Source of the DNA: Listeria welshimeri serovar 6b str. SLCC5334
GTDB taxonomy: Bacteria > Bacillota > Bacilli > Lactobacillales > Listeriaceae
Length of the DNA stretch: 64,000 nucleotides
Assembly (NCBI RefSeq): GCF_000060285.1
Contig: NC_008555.1
Coordinates: forward strand, 1,054,001-1,118,000
Direction of reading: 5' to 3'
Both the position numbers and the translations under genes were made by a program. The notes beneath the pieces were generated by a model. That model saw nothing but the letters and a program-made list of their open reading frames with translations, did no database searches and was not told the DNA's origin. Positions 37,959 to 46,973 of this stretch are shown here, piece after piece (position 1 is the stretch's first letter; every line of letters begins with the position of its first letter).

Positions 37959-39515
37959 TTGTTTAAAATTATGAAAGACTTTACCGAGCAAGAGAAAATT
38001 ATCGTTCTAGATTTTGGTAGTCAGTACAATCAACTAATTACGCGCCGCATTCGTGAATTCGGTGTGTATAGTGAATTACATCCGCATACTATTACAGTTG
38101 AAGAAATGAAAGCACTAAATCCAACGGGGATTATTTTTTCAGGAGGACCTAACAGTGTGTATGACAAAGATGCTTTTCGCGCTGACGAAAGAATCTTTGA
38201 CATGGGAATTCCGATTTTAGGAATTTGTTACGGCATGCAATTAATGACAACCCATTTCGATGGTAAAGTAGAACGTGCAAAAGATCGCGAATACGGGAAA
38301 GCGGATATTCATGTGGAAAATCCGAGCCGTTTATTTGCAGGACTTCCAACAGATCAAGTTGTCTGGATGAGTCACGGCGATTTAGTCGTTGAGGAACCAG
38401 CTGGTTTTGAAGTAACAGCAACTAGTCCATCTTGCCCAATTGCTGGAATTGCAGACGAAGAACGGTTACTATACGGCGTGCAATTCCACCCAGAAGTACG
38501 TCACTCTGTTTATGGAAACGAATTACTGAAGAATTTTGCATTAAACGTATGTGGATGTAAAGGCGACTGGACAATGGAAAACTTTAGTGAAGTAGAAATC
38601 GCTAAAATCCAAGAAATCGTTGGTGATAAAAAAGTCTTGCTTGCACTTTCTGGCGGTGTTGATTCTTCCGTTGTTGGTGTGTTAATTCATAAAGCAATTG
38701 GCGACCAACTAACATGTATTTTCGTAGACCACGGCCTTCTTCGTAAAGGGGAAGCTGACCAAGTAATGGCGACGTTACAAGGCGAATTCAACATGAACAT
38801 CATCAAAGTAGATGCGAAAAAACGTTTCATGGACAAACTAGCTGGCGTTTCTGACCCAGAACAAAAACGTAAAATCATCGGAAACGAATTCATTTACGTA
38901 TTCGACGATGAAGCCAACAAACTAGATGGCGTAGAATTCCTTGCACAAGGAACACTTTACACAGACATCATCGAAAGTGGTACAGCAACTGCCCAAACAA
39001 TCAAGTCGCACCACAATGTCGGCGGTTTACCAGAAGATATGCAATTTAAACTAATCGAACCATTAAATACACTCTTCAAAGATGAAGTTCGAGCACTAGG
39101 AACTGAACTTGGCATGCCTGACGCAATCGTTTGGCGCCAACCATTCCCAGGCCCAGGCCTAGGAATCCGCGTCCTTGGCGAAATCACGGAAGAAAAATTA
39201 GAGATTGTCCGCGATTCTGATTACATCCTGCGCGAAGAAATCAAAAAAGCCGGCCTAGAACGCGAAATCTGGCAATATTTCACAGCACTTCCAAACATCC
39301 GTAGCGTTGGTGTTATGGGTGATGGCAGAACGTATGACCATACTGTGGTTGTTCGTGCGGTGACGAGTATTGACGGTATGACAGCTGATTGGGCACGTAT
39401 TCCTTGGGATGTACTGGAGAAGATTTCAGTGCGGATTGTGAATGAAGTGGATCATGTGAATCGTGTTGTTTATGATATTACGAGTAAGCCACCAGCTACG
39501 GTTGAGTGGGAATAA
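37959..39515 (+). CDS. guaA: GMP synthase (glutamine-hydrolysing)
   Basis: The 518-residue enzyme converts XMP to GMP. The N-terminal class I glutaminase has Cys in GICYGMQLM (about residue 87) and His/Glu in QFHPEV. The ATP-PPase loop is [13 protein letters not shown] (about 231-243) and the dimerisation domain ends PPATVEWE. I choose TTG 37959 with AAGGG five bases upstream; GTG 37953 and ATG 37971 are in frame and possible. The 3' end is a known integration site for mobile elements in Listeria and other bacteria, which fits the foreign DNA after it. Confidence 0.95.
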   Translation: MFKIMKDFTEQEKIIVLDFGSQYNQLITRRIREFGVYSELHPHTITVEEMKALNPTGIIFSGGPNSVYDKDAFRADERIFDMGIPILGICYGMQLMTTHFDGKVERAKDREYGKADIHVENPSRLFAGLPTDQVVWMSHGDLVVEEPAGFEVTATSPSCPIAGIADEERLLYGVQFHPEVRHSVYGNELLKNFALNVCGCKGDWTMENFSEVEIAKIQEIVGDKKVLLALSGGVDSSVVGVLIHKAIGDQLTCIFVDHGLLRKGEADQVMATLQGEFNMNIIKVDAKKRFMDKLAGVSDPEQKRKIIGNEFIYVFDDEANKLDGVEFLAQGTLYTDIIESGTATAQTIKSHHNVGGLPEDMQFKLIEPLNTLFKDEVRALGTELGMPDAIVWRQPFPGPGLGIRVLGEITEEKLEIVRDSDYILREEIKKAGLEREIWQYFTALPNIRSVGVMGDGRTYDHTVVVRAVTSIDGMTADWARIPWDVLEKISVRIVNEVDHVNRVVYDITSKPPATVEWE

Positions 39516-39519
39516 AAAC

Positions 39520-39562
39520 AAAGCCCTAAAACCTCAGTATTGATGAAGTTTTAGGGCTTTCC
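39520..39562 (+). terminator. Terminator after guaA
   Basis: AAAGCCCTAAAAC pairs perfectly with GTTTTAGGGCTTT around a 15-base loop; T-run is short. Confidence 0.85.
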
Positions 39563-40204
39563 CTATGTTGAGTTATAACATTTTTTATTTATCGTAGTAT
39601 TTTTACGCATAATTATTTTATCAAAAACAGTTGCATAAAGAATATAAGTAATTTGAACAAGTACAAATGAAGTATTATAGTATCGAACAAAATTTAGCAT
39701 AATTTTCTCAAAATAACTTTCACAAATTCGCTAGATAGATAATATTAAAGTAAAAAGTTAACGCCTTTCACGTTATTTCAGTGGTTCTCATACAATAATA
39801 GAAATAGTTGTTCCAACTTTTTTTGTTTTTGTATGTCCAAGGGAGTTAAGCTTTTTTCCTTTCAATAGTCAGTTGCAAGCCCTTCCATAATTGGATATAA
39901 TTATATTAGTGAATAGGTCCACAATTAGAAAGTGGAAGAATGTCAAATTATAACGGGGGATTGAAAATATCTAAAGTGGAATAATAAAAACAACAAGAAA
40001 ATGTAAAAATGAGGAAGTGATTGGAATACTATCTAAGTAGTTAATTGAAGGTAAGATATATTGAATCTATTCATAGAAAAAAGAAATACCAATTTTATTA
40101 TTTTCTTTTTAACAATGAACTGAAAACATAAGAACTATTGTACACGATGCTGCGCCAAGCTAAGTATAAGTTTATTTACTGTTGCATAAAAATATACCAT
40201 TATG
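39563..40204. other. Gene-free stretch at the guaA junction, possible att remnant
   Basis: About 640 bases without a credible ORF, very AT-rich. At about 39973-39992 the sequence AGTGGAATAATAAAAACAA recalls the guaA 3' end AGTGGGAATAAAAACAA (39505-39521 area). This may be a decayed attachment-site copy, but in such AT-rich DNA a chance match is possible. No integrase, tRNA or repeat array is seen. Confidence 0.35.
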
Positions 40205-40233
40205 TTCGGAAAATATTATCAATTTACTATAAT
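40205..40233 (+). promoter_or_regulatory. Likely promoter of the ABC-3C operon
   Basis: TTCGGA and a perfect TATAAT lie 17 bp apart, 60 bases before the first gene of the system. Confidence 0.5.
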
Positions 40234-40292
40234 AATTAAGAAAGATAGATGATTATTTAAGTTAATAATCACAAAAATATTGAGGTGATAGA

Positions 40293-41267
40293 ATGGAACG
40301 TGATTTTAGTTATCTTGTAGCTAAACATGGAGATGCGGGTGCTCGTGAAATATTTGAGAATATTTGTGTCGCTCTTTTTCAAGCTATATACGATTCAAAA
40401 GCAAAACCAGTAAAGCCTTGTCAAGGAGATGGAGGAATCGATGTTTTAATTGGTGATCTTCCAGAGGCTGAGAAAGTATATCAGTGTAAGTTTTTTTTGA
40501 ATAAAATAGGAGATTCTCAAAAGCAACAAATTCGTGATTCGTTCAAGACTGTAACAGAAAAATATAATGTGAAAGAGTGGTACTTATGTTTACCCATAGT
40601 GCTAACTGAAAAAGAATTACTGTGGTGGTCTCAATGGAAAAATAAGATGGAAACAGATAAAGGAATAAAAATTGATCTTTGTGATGGGAGCTATTTAATT
40701 AATTCTTTGAAAAAATTTGATTTATATACTGAAAAATTTGACGATGATATCAGAATGCAATTAGACCAAATTTTAAAAGAATTATTATTGAAACGTCAGC
40801 AGATTGTAGAAGAGATTATTTATGGAATTGAGGATATAGAAAATATTGAAGAAGAGTATAATGACTTTGTTTTTATAAAAATGTTGGAAAGTGCAAAAAT
40901 TACTAATTTAAATACATGTAAGATGGAATATTTTAATGCTGAAATATCAATGAAAGAGGGGATTAGTAAAGATGCAATTTGTGGATCGAAAGTGTATGGG
41001 AACCTTAAAAAAAAGGTTCTAACTATTTGGGATACGCAATATAGAATACATAAACATCCGTCAAATGGAAATAATCTACTAAATAATACGTATCTACGTA
41101 TTGAGGACTTAGATTCAAGCACATTAAATGCTACTGCTGAATATTCGTTGTTAGCAAAAAAGGGACTTTTACATCATTTAGCTAACGAAAAACAACTTGG
41201 ATGGGTTGAAGATTATTTGAATAAATTAACGGAATATATGAGGATAAATAATGATAGAAATTATTAA
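40293..41267 (+). CDS. ABC-3C system effector: nuclease-like domain plus ABC-3C C-terminal domain
   Basis: The 324-residue protein starts with a restriction-endonuclease-like domain (about 1-145): an N-terminal helix with Glu, then GDGGIDVLIG (Asp about residue 51) and YQCKFF (QxK about 65-67), which together fit a PD-(D/E)xK active site of Mrr type. The C-terminal half (about 200-320) has the layout I associate with ABC-three-component C-terminal domains (FNAEISMKEG, a middle LTIWDTQYRIH, an ending AEYSLLAKKGLLHHLAN). It would be the DNA- or RNA-cutting arm of the system. ATG follows GAGGTGAT. The next gene overlaps it by 17 bases, showing tight coupling. Confidence 0.72.
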   Translation: MERDFSYLVAKHGDAGAREIFENICVALFQAIYDSKAKPVKPCQGDGGIDVLIGDLPEAEKVYQCKFFLNKIGDSQKQQIRDSFKTVTEKYNVKEWYLCLPIVLTEKELLWWSQWKNKMETDKGIKIDLCDGSYLINSLKKFDLYTEKFDDDIRMQLDQILKELLLKRQQIVEEIIYGIEDIENIEEEYNDFVFIKMLESAKITNLNTCKMEYFNAEISMKEGISKDAICGSKVYGNLKKKVLTIWDTQYRIHKHPSNGNNLLNNTYLRIEDLDSSTLNATAEYSLLAKKGLLHHLANEKQLGWVEDYLNKLTEYMRINNDRNY

Positions 41268-41718
41268 GGGAATAGGTTTTCAAGAATATAATTTGACCAT
41301 AGTACGGATAGTCACTTTTTTATCGATAATGGGTGAACATCATAAGAAATCAATAACAAAGGATAAATTGATTTTACTTGATTTTTATTTAAAATATCCT
41401 GAATTGACTAATGATTTTGAAAAGAACATGGATTTTGATACTAAATATTCTTATTTTCATTGGAAGCCAAATTATCGTCTTTACTCTGCTGTTTTATCGG
41501 ATTTAAAAGCTAGAAAATTAGTATCTTGTTCATCAGAAAATGGATGTTACTATATTACTGAGCGGGGAAATGAATTTGTGTTAGATATGAAAAATACTTA
41601 TGTAGATAAAACAAAAGTTGTCAGTGAGTATATTAATAAAAAAATTTGTAAATTATCTAATAAAGCTATTACAGAAGACATAGAGAAAATACTTTTGAAA
41701 AAGAGAGGATATAGATAA
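41251..41718 (+). CDS. ABC-3C system middle component
   Basis: The 155-residue protein has no signal or membrane helix. A helical N-terminus (NLTIVRIVTFLSIMGEHHKK) is followed by a winged-helix-like part (RLYSAVLSDLKARKLVSC, CYYITERGNEFV, about 85-115). That matches the small middle component which links effector and ATPase in ABC-3C operons. Assignment relies mainly on position between the other two genes, overlapping both (17 bases before, one base after). Confidence 0.68.
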   Translation: MIEIIKGIGFQEYNLTIVRIVTFLSIMGEHHKKSITKDKLILLDFYLKYPELTNDFEKNMDFDTKYSYFHWKPNYRLYSAVLSDLKARKLVSCSSENGCYYITERGNEFVLDMKNTYVDKTKVVSEYINKKICKLSNKAITEDIEKILLKKRGYR

Positions 41719-43601
41719 TGAAACTTTTTTTAAAGACATTTAGAATGATTGGCATAGAAAAAAATTATGGTTTCAACTTTAAAAAAGGATTGAATTTTAT
41801 TTCTGGTCCTACATCTACAGGAAAAACAACAATTTTTGAATTAATAGATTATGCACTTGGAGCCAAACAACATAAATCTTACATAGAAGTTGGTCAAAAG
41901 TGCACAGATATAGAATTAGAAATAATTTTAGATAATACAACTTATAAAATAAAAAGACGATTGTTTGATTATAAACTTCCTGTACTTATAGAAATTTTTG
42001 ACGAAGCGAATCAAAAATTCTTAGAATATGGTATATTTGATGTAGAAAATTCAGATAATGAGAAATCTTTGTCAAGTTTTTTGTTATCTAAATTAGGGTT
42101 GGGTGGTGTTAAAATAGCAAATCAAAATTTAAGTTTTAGAGATTTATTTAAGTACTCGTATTTAAAACAAATAGAAATTGACAATGAAGATATTTTATCA
42201 TCTGAGAGTAATCCTATGCTTAACAATAAACGTAAATCAACATTTGAGATTATTTTTAATTTTTATGATCAATTATTGGGTGAGTTAAAATCTAAATTGA
42301 AAGAGTCTCAAGAAGAATTAAAAAATGAAACTTTACGTTATGAAGGAATTGAGACATTTTTAAAAACGTCTAATATCGAAAATTTTGAATCTGTTAAACT
42401 TAGAAGAAATGAGATAAATCAACAAATTATAGAATTGAAAGCATTGTTAGGAGATAAAAGCAATCATAAAAGTGAGGGGATTTCAAATCCAAAAGTCCAA
42501 GAACTAAATGCAACTGTACGTTTAAAGAAAATTAATTTAAAGAAACACTATGATGAATTAAATGATAAGGAGGAGTATATTGGTAAATTACGTTTACTTT
42601 CCAATCAATATGAAAGTGATATAGCAAAGTTAGATGCAACCATCATGGGAATAAAAGGAGTTAATAAATACGAATTTTTAATTTGTCCTAATTGTATGAA
42701 GCCTTTAGAAAAGCATCAAAATAAAGCAAACTGCCATTTATGCGGTGATAATATGGATGAAATTGTAGAGAACACTCTAATCTTAAAAACCGAAAAAAAG
42801 AATACTGTAAAGAAAAGAAATGAGCTTGAAAAACATATTTCATATGAAGTAACAGAAAAAATCAATCTACAAAAAGTGATTAAAAAACTCAATGATAATC
42901 TTAACTCGGATGAGCGAACCTTAGAAGAATTGACAGAAGAATATGTAAATCCTTTTATCGAAGAAATAAGTTTAATAAATATGATATTAGGTAAATACTA
43001 CAAAGAGTTAGATGGTTTGGAAAATAGTTTGCGTTTTATCAAAGAACTAAATCGGTTGACCCTATTACTTTCAGATAAGGAAAAGGAAGTTGATAGGTTA
43101 AAAAAACAAATAAAAGGAAAAGCAAATTTAAATGATAAAGTGAGCACTTTCAATTTGTTAAGTACCAGATTTTCCAAAATTTTAAAAGAATTTCAATTTC
43201 CTAAACTGGAGAAAGCGTATGTTAATCCTAAGGATTATTTACCATATGTTAGAGAAAGAAAATATAATAGCTTAGGTAGCTTAGGTGCAGTGACATTGAT
43301 TACAATGGCTTATTATCTGTCAATATTTGTTGAAACAGAAGACGATACGTACAATCATTTGAATTTATTAATGATTGATACTCCAAGAAAAAATCTTGGA
43401 ACTTCATCCCAAAATGAAGAATTCCAAGATGAAGAAATATATAATTCGGTCATAAAATATTTTATTTCTTTAGATAAAACATCATCAGAGGAGATGCAGC
43501 TCCTTATAATAAATAATGGCTATCCTGATTTCTTACCAAAGAAAGATTTAATTGTTGAATTTTCCTCTGACGGACGAGTTGGGCTAATTGATGATATATA
43601 A
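41718..43601 (+). CDS. ABC-3C system ATPase, SMC/Rad50-like with zinc hook
   Basis: The 627-residue protein has Walker A GPTSTGKTTIFE (about 30-41) near the N-terminus and Walker B/D-loop LLMIDTPRKNLG (about 548-559) near the C-terminus, separated by long coiled coils (about 185-500). In the coil a CPNC...CHLC pair (Cys about 323, 326, 339, 342) can make a Rad50-like zinc hook. A canonical LSGGQ signature is not obvious; SLGSLGAVTLITMAYYL (about 514-530) stands in its place, as in related ABC-3C and RecF-like ATPases. It likely senses nucleic acid of an invader and controls the nuclease. A terminator follows 20 bases later. Confidence 0.8.
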   Translation: MKLFLKTFRMIGIEKNYGFNFKKGLNFISGPTSTGKTTIFELIDYALGAKQHKSYIEVGQKCTDIELEIILDNTTYKIKRRLFDYKLPVLIEIFDEANQKFLEYGIFDVENSDNEKSLSSFLLSKLGLGGVKIANQNLSFRDLFKYSYLKQIEIDNEDILSSESNPMLNNKRKSTFEIIFNFYDQLLGELKSKLKESQEELKNETLRYEGIETFLKTSNIENFESVKLRRNEINQQIIELKALLGDKSNHKSEGISNPKVQELNATVRLKKINLKKHYDELNDKEEYIGKLRLLSNQYESDIAKLDATIMGIKGVNKYEFLICPNCMKPLEKHQNKANCHLCGDNMDEIVENTLILKTEKKNTVKKRNELEKHISYEVTEKINLQKVIKKLNDNLNSDERTLEELTEEYVNPFIEEISLINMILGKYYKELDGLENSLRFIKELNRLTLLLSDKEKEVDRLKKQIKGKANLNDKVSTFNLLSTRFSKILKEFQFPKLEKAYVNPKDYLPYVRERKYNSLGSLGAVTLITMAYYLSIFVETEDDTYNHLNLLMIDTPRKNLGTSSQNEEFQDEEIYNSVIKYFISLDKTSSEEMQLLIINNGYPDFLPKKDLIVEFSSDGRVGLIDDI

Positions 43602-43622
43602 ATAGTGTTGATTTTGTAAATA

Positions 43623-43672
43623 AAAAAGAAGTAATAACCAAATCAATTAAACTGGTCATTACTTCTTTTTAC
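43623..43672 (+). terminator. Terminator of the ABC-3C operon
   Basis: AAAAAGAAGTAATAACCA pairs with TGGTCATTACTTCTTTTT (one wobble), so the three genes form a closed unit. Confidence 0.88.
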
Positions 43673-43806
43673 AAATTAGATAGAAACATTTTGTTATTTA
43701 ATAGAAAAATGAAAGTTAAATTGATTTATATGTCTTACGCAGTATGATTAATAAATATAAGAGTGAGCTTTTCATTATAGAGATTATAAAAATGAACTAC
43801 ATATAG

Positions 43807-44007
43807 ATTTTACGTATTGATAAATACTTAGCGAATCAATTGAATGTATTATCAGATATAAGAATTGCAGATAAGCTGATGCCGCTTAACTTTGAAAATG
43901 CACTTAATGATGAAGCTTTCCAAGTATTTGGTAAAGAATATTTTTATTTAAAAGAACATGGTTATGAATTTGATTCTAAAACATCTGAAATGAAATATAA
44001 AAAATAA
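43807..44007 (+). pseudogene. C-terminal relic of an unidentified protein, perhaps a toxin
   Basis: A frame open from just after TAG 43804-43806 to TAA 44007 reads as 66 plausible residues (ILRIDKYLANQLNVLSDIRI to EFDSKTSEMKYKK) but has no start codon or ribosome site at its head. The sequence looks like the end of a larger protein whose front has been lost. Lying directly before a row of immunity-like genes, it could be the toxin tip of an LXG/polymorphic toxin; that is inference from position only. Confidence 0.4.
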
Positions 44008-44024
44008 CAGAGTTGGTGAAATTT

Positions 44025-44489
44025 ATGGAGTTTAAGCACGAAGTAGAAAATAACTTTGCGGATATAATTCAAGAATATCAATTTAACTTAATTAAAGTAA
44101 ATGAAGACGAAATAATGTTGTTACATCCTAATTATGCTCTAACTATTTGGAAAAGTAGAGAAGGTATTGATATTTATTATCTGTTTCTTCACAGCTTAGA
44201 AAAAGTGAAAATAACCAATTTCTTATTTTCAAATTATGAAAAAGAATTATTAGCTAATATCATTCCTGCAAATAATTTGGTCGACAAAATTTCTAATAGC
44301 TTACTTATTCATGCGAGAGGTTTAAGTAAATATTTCCCTGAATTGCTATCTGGTCAAAATGACTGGATAAAGGATTTTAAAGAGAATAAGTTTTATAATG
44401 AGCCGAGAGCTATTAACAAAGACGAGTATTCAGCCTATAAAACTAATATTAATGGCAAAAAAATTGAAGGATTTCAAAATGAAATATGA
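44025..44489 (+). CDS. Immunity-like protein, tandem paralog 1
   Basis: The 154-residue acidic cytoplasmic protein is of no family I can name. It shares a scheme with the next copies: an N-terminal helix ending IIQEYQFNLIKVNEDEI, a strand pair HPNYALTI / GIDIYYL, then SLLIHARGLSKYFPELLSG near residue 110. Single-domain, acidic, tandemly duplicated proteins beside toxin relics are usually antitoxin/immunity proteins. ATG 44025 has GGTG six bases upstream, a weak site. Confidence 0.6.
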   Translation: MEFKHEVENNFADIIQEYQFNLIKVNEDEIMLLHPNYALTIWKSREGIDIYYLFLHSLEKVKITNFLFSNYEKELLANIIPANNLVDKISNSLLIHARGLSKYFPELLSGQNDWIKDFKENKFYNEPRAINKDEYSAYKTNINGKKIEGFQNEI

Positions 44490-44916
44490 AGCTGATTTTA
44501 TAAAAAGATTCCAACCATTAATAGAAGAATATAAGTTGAATTATAAAGTTATATCTGAAGAGGAGCTAGCACTTTTTGGTTCTAATTTTGCGCTTGTTTT
44601 TTTGATTCATTTTGATGAGGTCTCTTTGGATTATGTAAGCCGTGATAAAGATAATTTGCTTGTTAGTTTTGATGTATGGTCTTATTTTTTACATGTCTTT
44701 GATGATAAAGATAGGGAGAATTTGCCAAAATATAATTCTGTGCAGGAGAGGGTTGATGTCTCATTTTTAATACTTGCAAGAGGTCTTCCGCGTCATTGGA
44801 GCAGTGTGCTTAATGGAGATGACAAGTGGTTGGAAGATTATGAGCAATATGAATTGGCCGGTGTTCCTAGAGAAGTAATCGGGGATTTGAAGGATAGTTT
44901 GAGTTTATATATTTAA
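44479..44916 (+). CDS. Immunity-like protein, tandem paralog 2
   Basis: The 145-residue protein aligns by eye with paralog 1: FIKRFQPLIEEYKLNYKVISEEELALFG, NFALVFLIHFDEVSLDYVS and SFLILARGLPRHWSSVLNGDD. Identity is low, so the copies are old or come from different sources. ATG overlaps the stop of paralog 1 by eleven bases with GAAGGA upstream. Confidence 0.62.
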   Translation: MKYEADFIKRFQPLIEEYKLNYKVISEEELALFGSNFALVFLIHFDEVSLDYVSRDKDNLLVSFDVWSYFLHVFDDKDRENLPKYNSVQERVDVSFLILARGLPRHWSSVLNGDDKWLEDYEQYELAGVPREVIGDLKDSLSLYI

Positions 44917-44958
44917 CCAAGAAATGTTGAGAATTTAACAGCAAAGAGGAGTCCAACC

Positions 44959-45327
44959 ATGAAATTGGATGATAATTCAAAAGAAATAATCCTTAAAAAA
45001 AGTAAATTTTTGCTCCATAATAATTTTAAATTAATAGAAATAACGGACGCTACTATCACATTTTCAAACAAGAAAATTGCTTTTGTAATCGGTTATGAAA
45101 GATATGATAATGTAAGTAATATTAATATAAAGTTTTTGGAAGAAAATGAAATGTTTAATCTTGGCTAGATTGCTTTTGTAAGAAGAAATCAGACGCCGCT
45201 TCCTCAGAATAAATTAGATAATATATTAGAGTTACTTGATTATGCTGAAAAAAATTATACTAAAGTTACTATCTTACAATTTTGCCAAGAAAGTAGAGAA
45301 ATGATAGAAGATTTCTTAAAAGAATAA
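44959..45327 (+). pseudogene. Tandem paralog 3, interrupted by a stop codon
   Basis: The ORF from ATG 44959 (AAGAGGAG upstream) stops at TAG 45166 after 69 residues, but the same frame goes on for 52 more codons (IAFVRRNQTPLPQNKL to MIEDFLKE) to TAA 45325. A TGG-to-TAG change would explain it. The N-terminal part matches the family scheme (NFKLIEITDATITFSNKKIAFVI). Confidence 0.65.
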
Positions 45328-45340
45328 TGACTGTGATCAA

Positions 45341-45784
45341 TTGGATTTTTATAAAGAAGTTGAAAAAATATTCAAAGGATACGAGCAAAAGTATCAATTA
45401 AAGCTAACTAAAATAGATAATAATGAAGTTGCTTTCATCGGAGAGAACTATGCTTTAGGTATAGGATGGAGCATGGACGGGATTGATTTGCATTATTTCA
45501 CACTAGATAATTTGATTCTCTGTAAATTTAGTTTGGATAATTTACTGAACGCAAAGCTAACTCAAATAGAACGAGAAGGGATAATTCCCAGTACAACAAT
45601 TTACGAGAAAATAATTAATGAATTAATAATCTGCGAAAGAGGATTCAATAATCATTTTCAAGAATTACTAATGGGTGAAACATTAAGTGGCTTTGTTAAT
45701 AAAGAATTTGTTTCGAATATGGAGAAGAGTATTATTGAACGTGAACTGCATACATATAAAGAGAAACGGATTATTTCCAAATAA
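45341..45784 (+). CDS. Immunity-like protein, tandem paralog 4
   Basis: The 147-residue protein has the family pattern: VEKIFKGYEQKYQLKLTKID, ENYALGIGWSMDGIDLHYF and ELIICERGFNNHFQELLMG. The only start in frame is TTG 45341 and it has no clear ribosome site, so expression may depend on readthrough coupling with the broken gene in front, or the true start is lost. Confidence 0.55.
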   Translation: MDFYKEVEKIFKGYEQKYQLKLTKIDNNEVAFIGENYALGIGWSMDGIDLHYFTLDNLILCKFSLDNLLNAKLTQIEREGIIPSTTIYEKIINELIICERGFNNHFQELLMGETLSGFVNKEFVSNMEKSIIERELHTYKEKRIISK

Positions 45785-45810
45785 TATCTTAATTCAAAAA
45801 TTAACAAAAT

Positions 45811-45945
45811 TGGTGGAATTAATGGGGTTTAAACACGAAGTAAAAAATAACTTTCCGAACATAATTCAAGAATATCAATTTAACTTAATTAAAGTAAATG
45901 AAGACGAGATAATTTTGTTGTCCCTCTAACCATGCTCTAATGATT
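45811..45945 (+). repeat. Diverged direct repeat of 44014-44148
   Basis: About 130 bases including the ribosome site and first 35 codons are repeated with roughly 85-90 percent identity by eye. It shows that the array grew, at least once, by local duplication about 1.8 kb apart. Confidence 0.75.
45822..45929 (+). pseudogene. Tandem paralog 5, truncated copy of paralog 1
   Basis: The first 33 residues (GFKHEVKNNFPNIIQEYQF onward) nearly repeat paralog 1, then a small indel after TTGTTG shifts the frame into TAA 45929. Similarity to paralog 1 continues for about 15 bases more in another frame and then vanishes. Confidence 0.75.
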
Positions 45946-46478
45946 TATAAATAGTCAATCTTTTGTCTTAGCAGAGAAAGTTTTTGATTTGTATGATGTC
46001 GATAAAAGTCTTGTAAAGAAAACGCTCTAATTCGAAATTTCCTTGTCTAGCTTTTTTTGAGTATCCATGCCAATGAAGATAAAATTTTTAATTGAGTTAA
46101 TAAAAAATGCAACCTCTTTGAATATTAAGCCTTGATTATACATTTATTCCTATATTAATACATTATTTATCGATTTGAAAATCAAATAATTGTGTGATAG
46201 TATTTTAACTAACTAGAATTAGCATAAATTAGCCAATACAGAAAATATAAAATAGTAACGGATAAAAAAGCGGCAACGTTAAATAATTATCTGTAAGGTT
46301 GAAAGTGATTTTCTGAATGGAAATAAAATGTTTATGTAAATGACAGTTTATCAATATGATTAGCTGTCATTTTTTTGTTCTATATAGTAGGTTAAAAATA
46401 CTTAGTAATGTGAAAGGAGAATCAAAACCACAGATTAATATTAGTGCTAAAAAAAATTTACTTTATTGAAGGGAAAAG
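45946..46478. other. Gene-free, AT-rich decayed stretch
   Basis: No ORF with a ribosome site is seen. A hairpin-like ATGACAGTTTATCAATATGATTAGCTGTCAT (about 46338-46370; core TGACAG / CTGTCA) followed by TTTTTTG may be a terminator of the preceding array. Confidence 0.45.
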
Positions 46479-46973
46479 GTGTTTTATGAAAAAAATATTG
46501 ATAATTTAAAGCGGATATGGGAAGAAAAAGGGTATGACTGCGAGCCTTATAGTGATAAAGAAATTACAGATGTAATCAAAAGAATAGGGAAACTGCCAAT
46601 GATGCTAGTAGAATATTATAAAAAAATTGGAATAATTGATGGACAAGAAGAACATTCTCTATCAGTTCTTCCTTTAGATGAATTATGCATTGTAAAAGAT
46701 GGTGATGAAGACTTTCTAATTTATGCTACTGAAATGGAAGCGGCTTGTGATTATGCAATCTCTTTAAAAGACATTGAAAAAGATAATCCAGTTATTTATT
46801 GTAGTGGCGAAGGGTATAGTGAATTTAATTCAGATCCAGATATGAACTACATTATAGGAACTGATGATGCTTTAGACAAAAGTGCATACAATAATACTAG
46901 TTCATTATTAGCTAGTTTTTGGATGTTTCTAACAAATGAAGTTGAAGAAGAATTTGACTTTGAAGCTGAATAA
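46479..46973 (+). CDS. SMI1/KNR4 (SUKH) family protein
   Basis: The 164-residue acidic protein has the SUKH outline: GKLPMMLVEYYKKIG (about 37-51), LSVLPLDELCIV (about 60-71), a middle part with YCSGEGYSEF and SLLASFWMFL near the end. SUKH proteins are the commonest immunity proteins of bacterial polymorphic toxin systems. No toxin gene stands in front, so it is an orphan. Start is GTG 46479, with AAGGGAAAAG upstream; an ATG at 46486 is in another frame. Confidence 0.75.
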   Translation: MFYEKNIDNLKRIWEEKGYDCEPYSDKEITDVIKRIGKLPMMLVEYYKKIGIIDGQEEHSLSVLPLDELCIVKDGDEDFLIYATEMEAACDYAISLKDIEKDNPVIYCSGEGYSEFNSDPDMNYIIGTDDALDKSAYNNTSSLLASFWMFLTNEVEEEFDFEAE

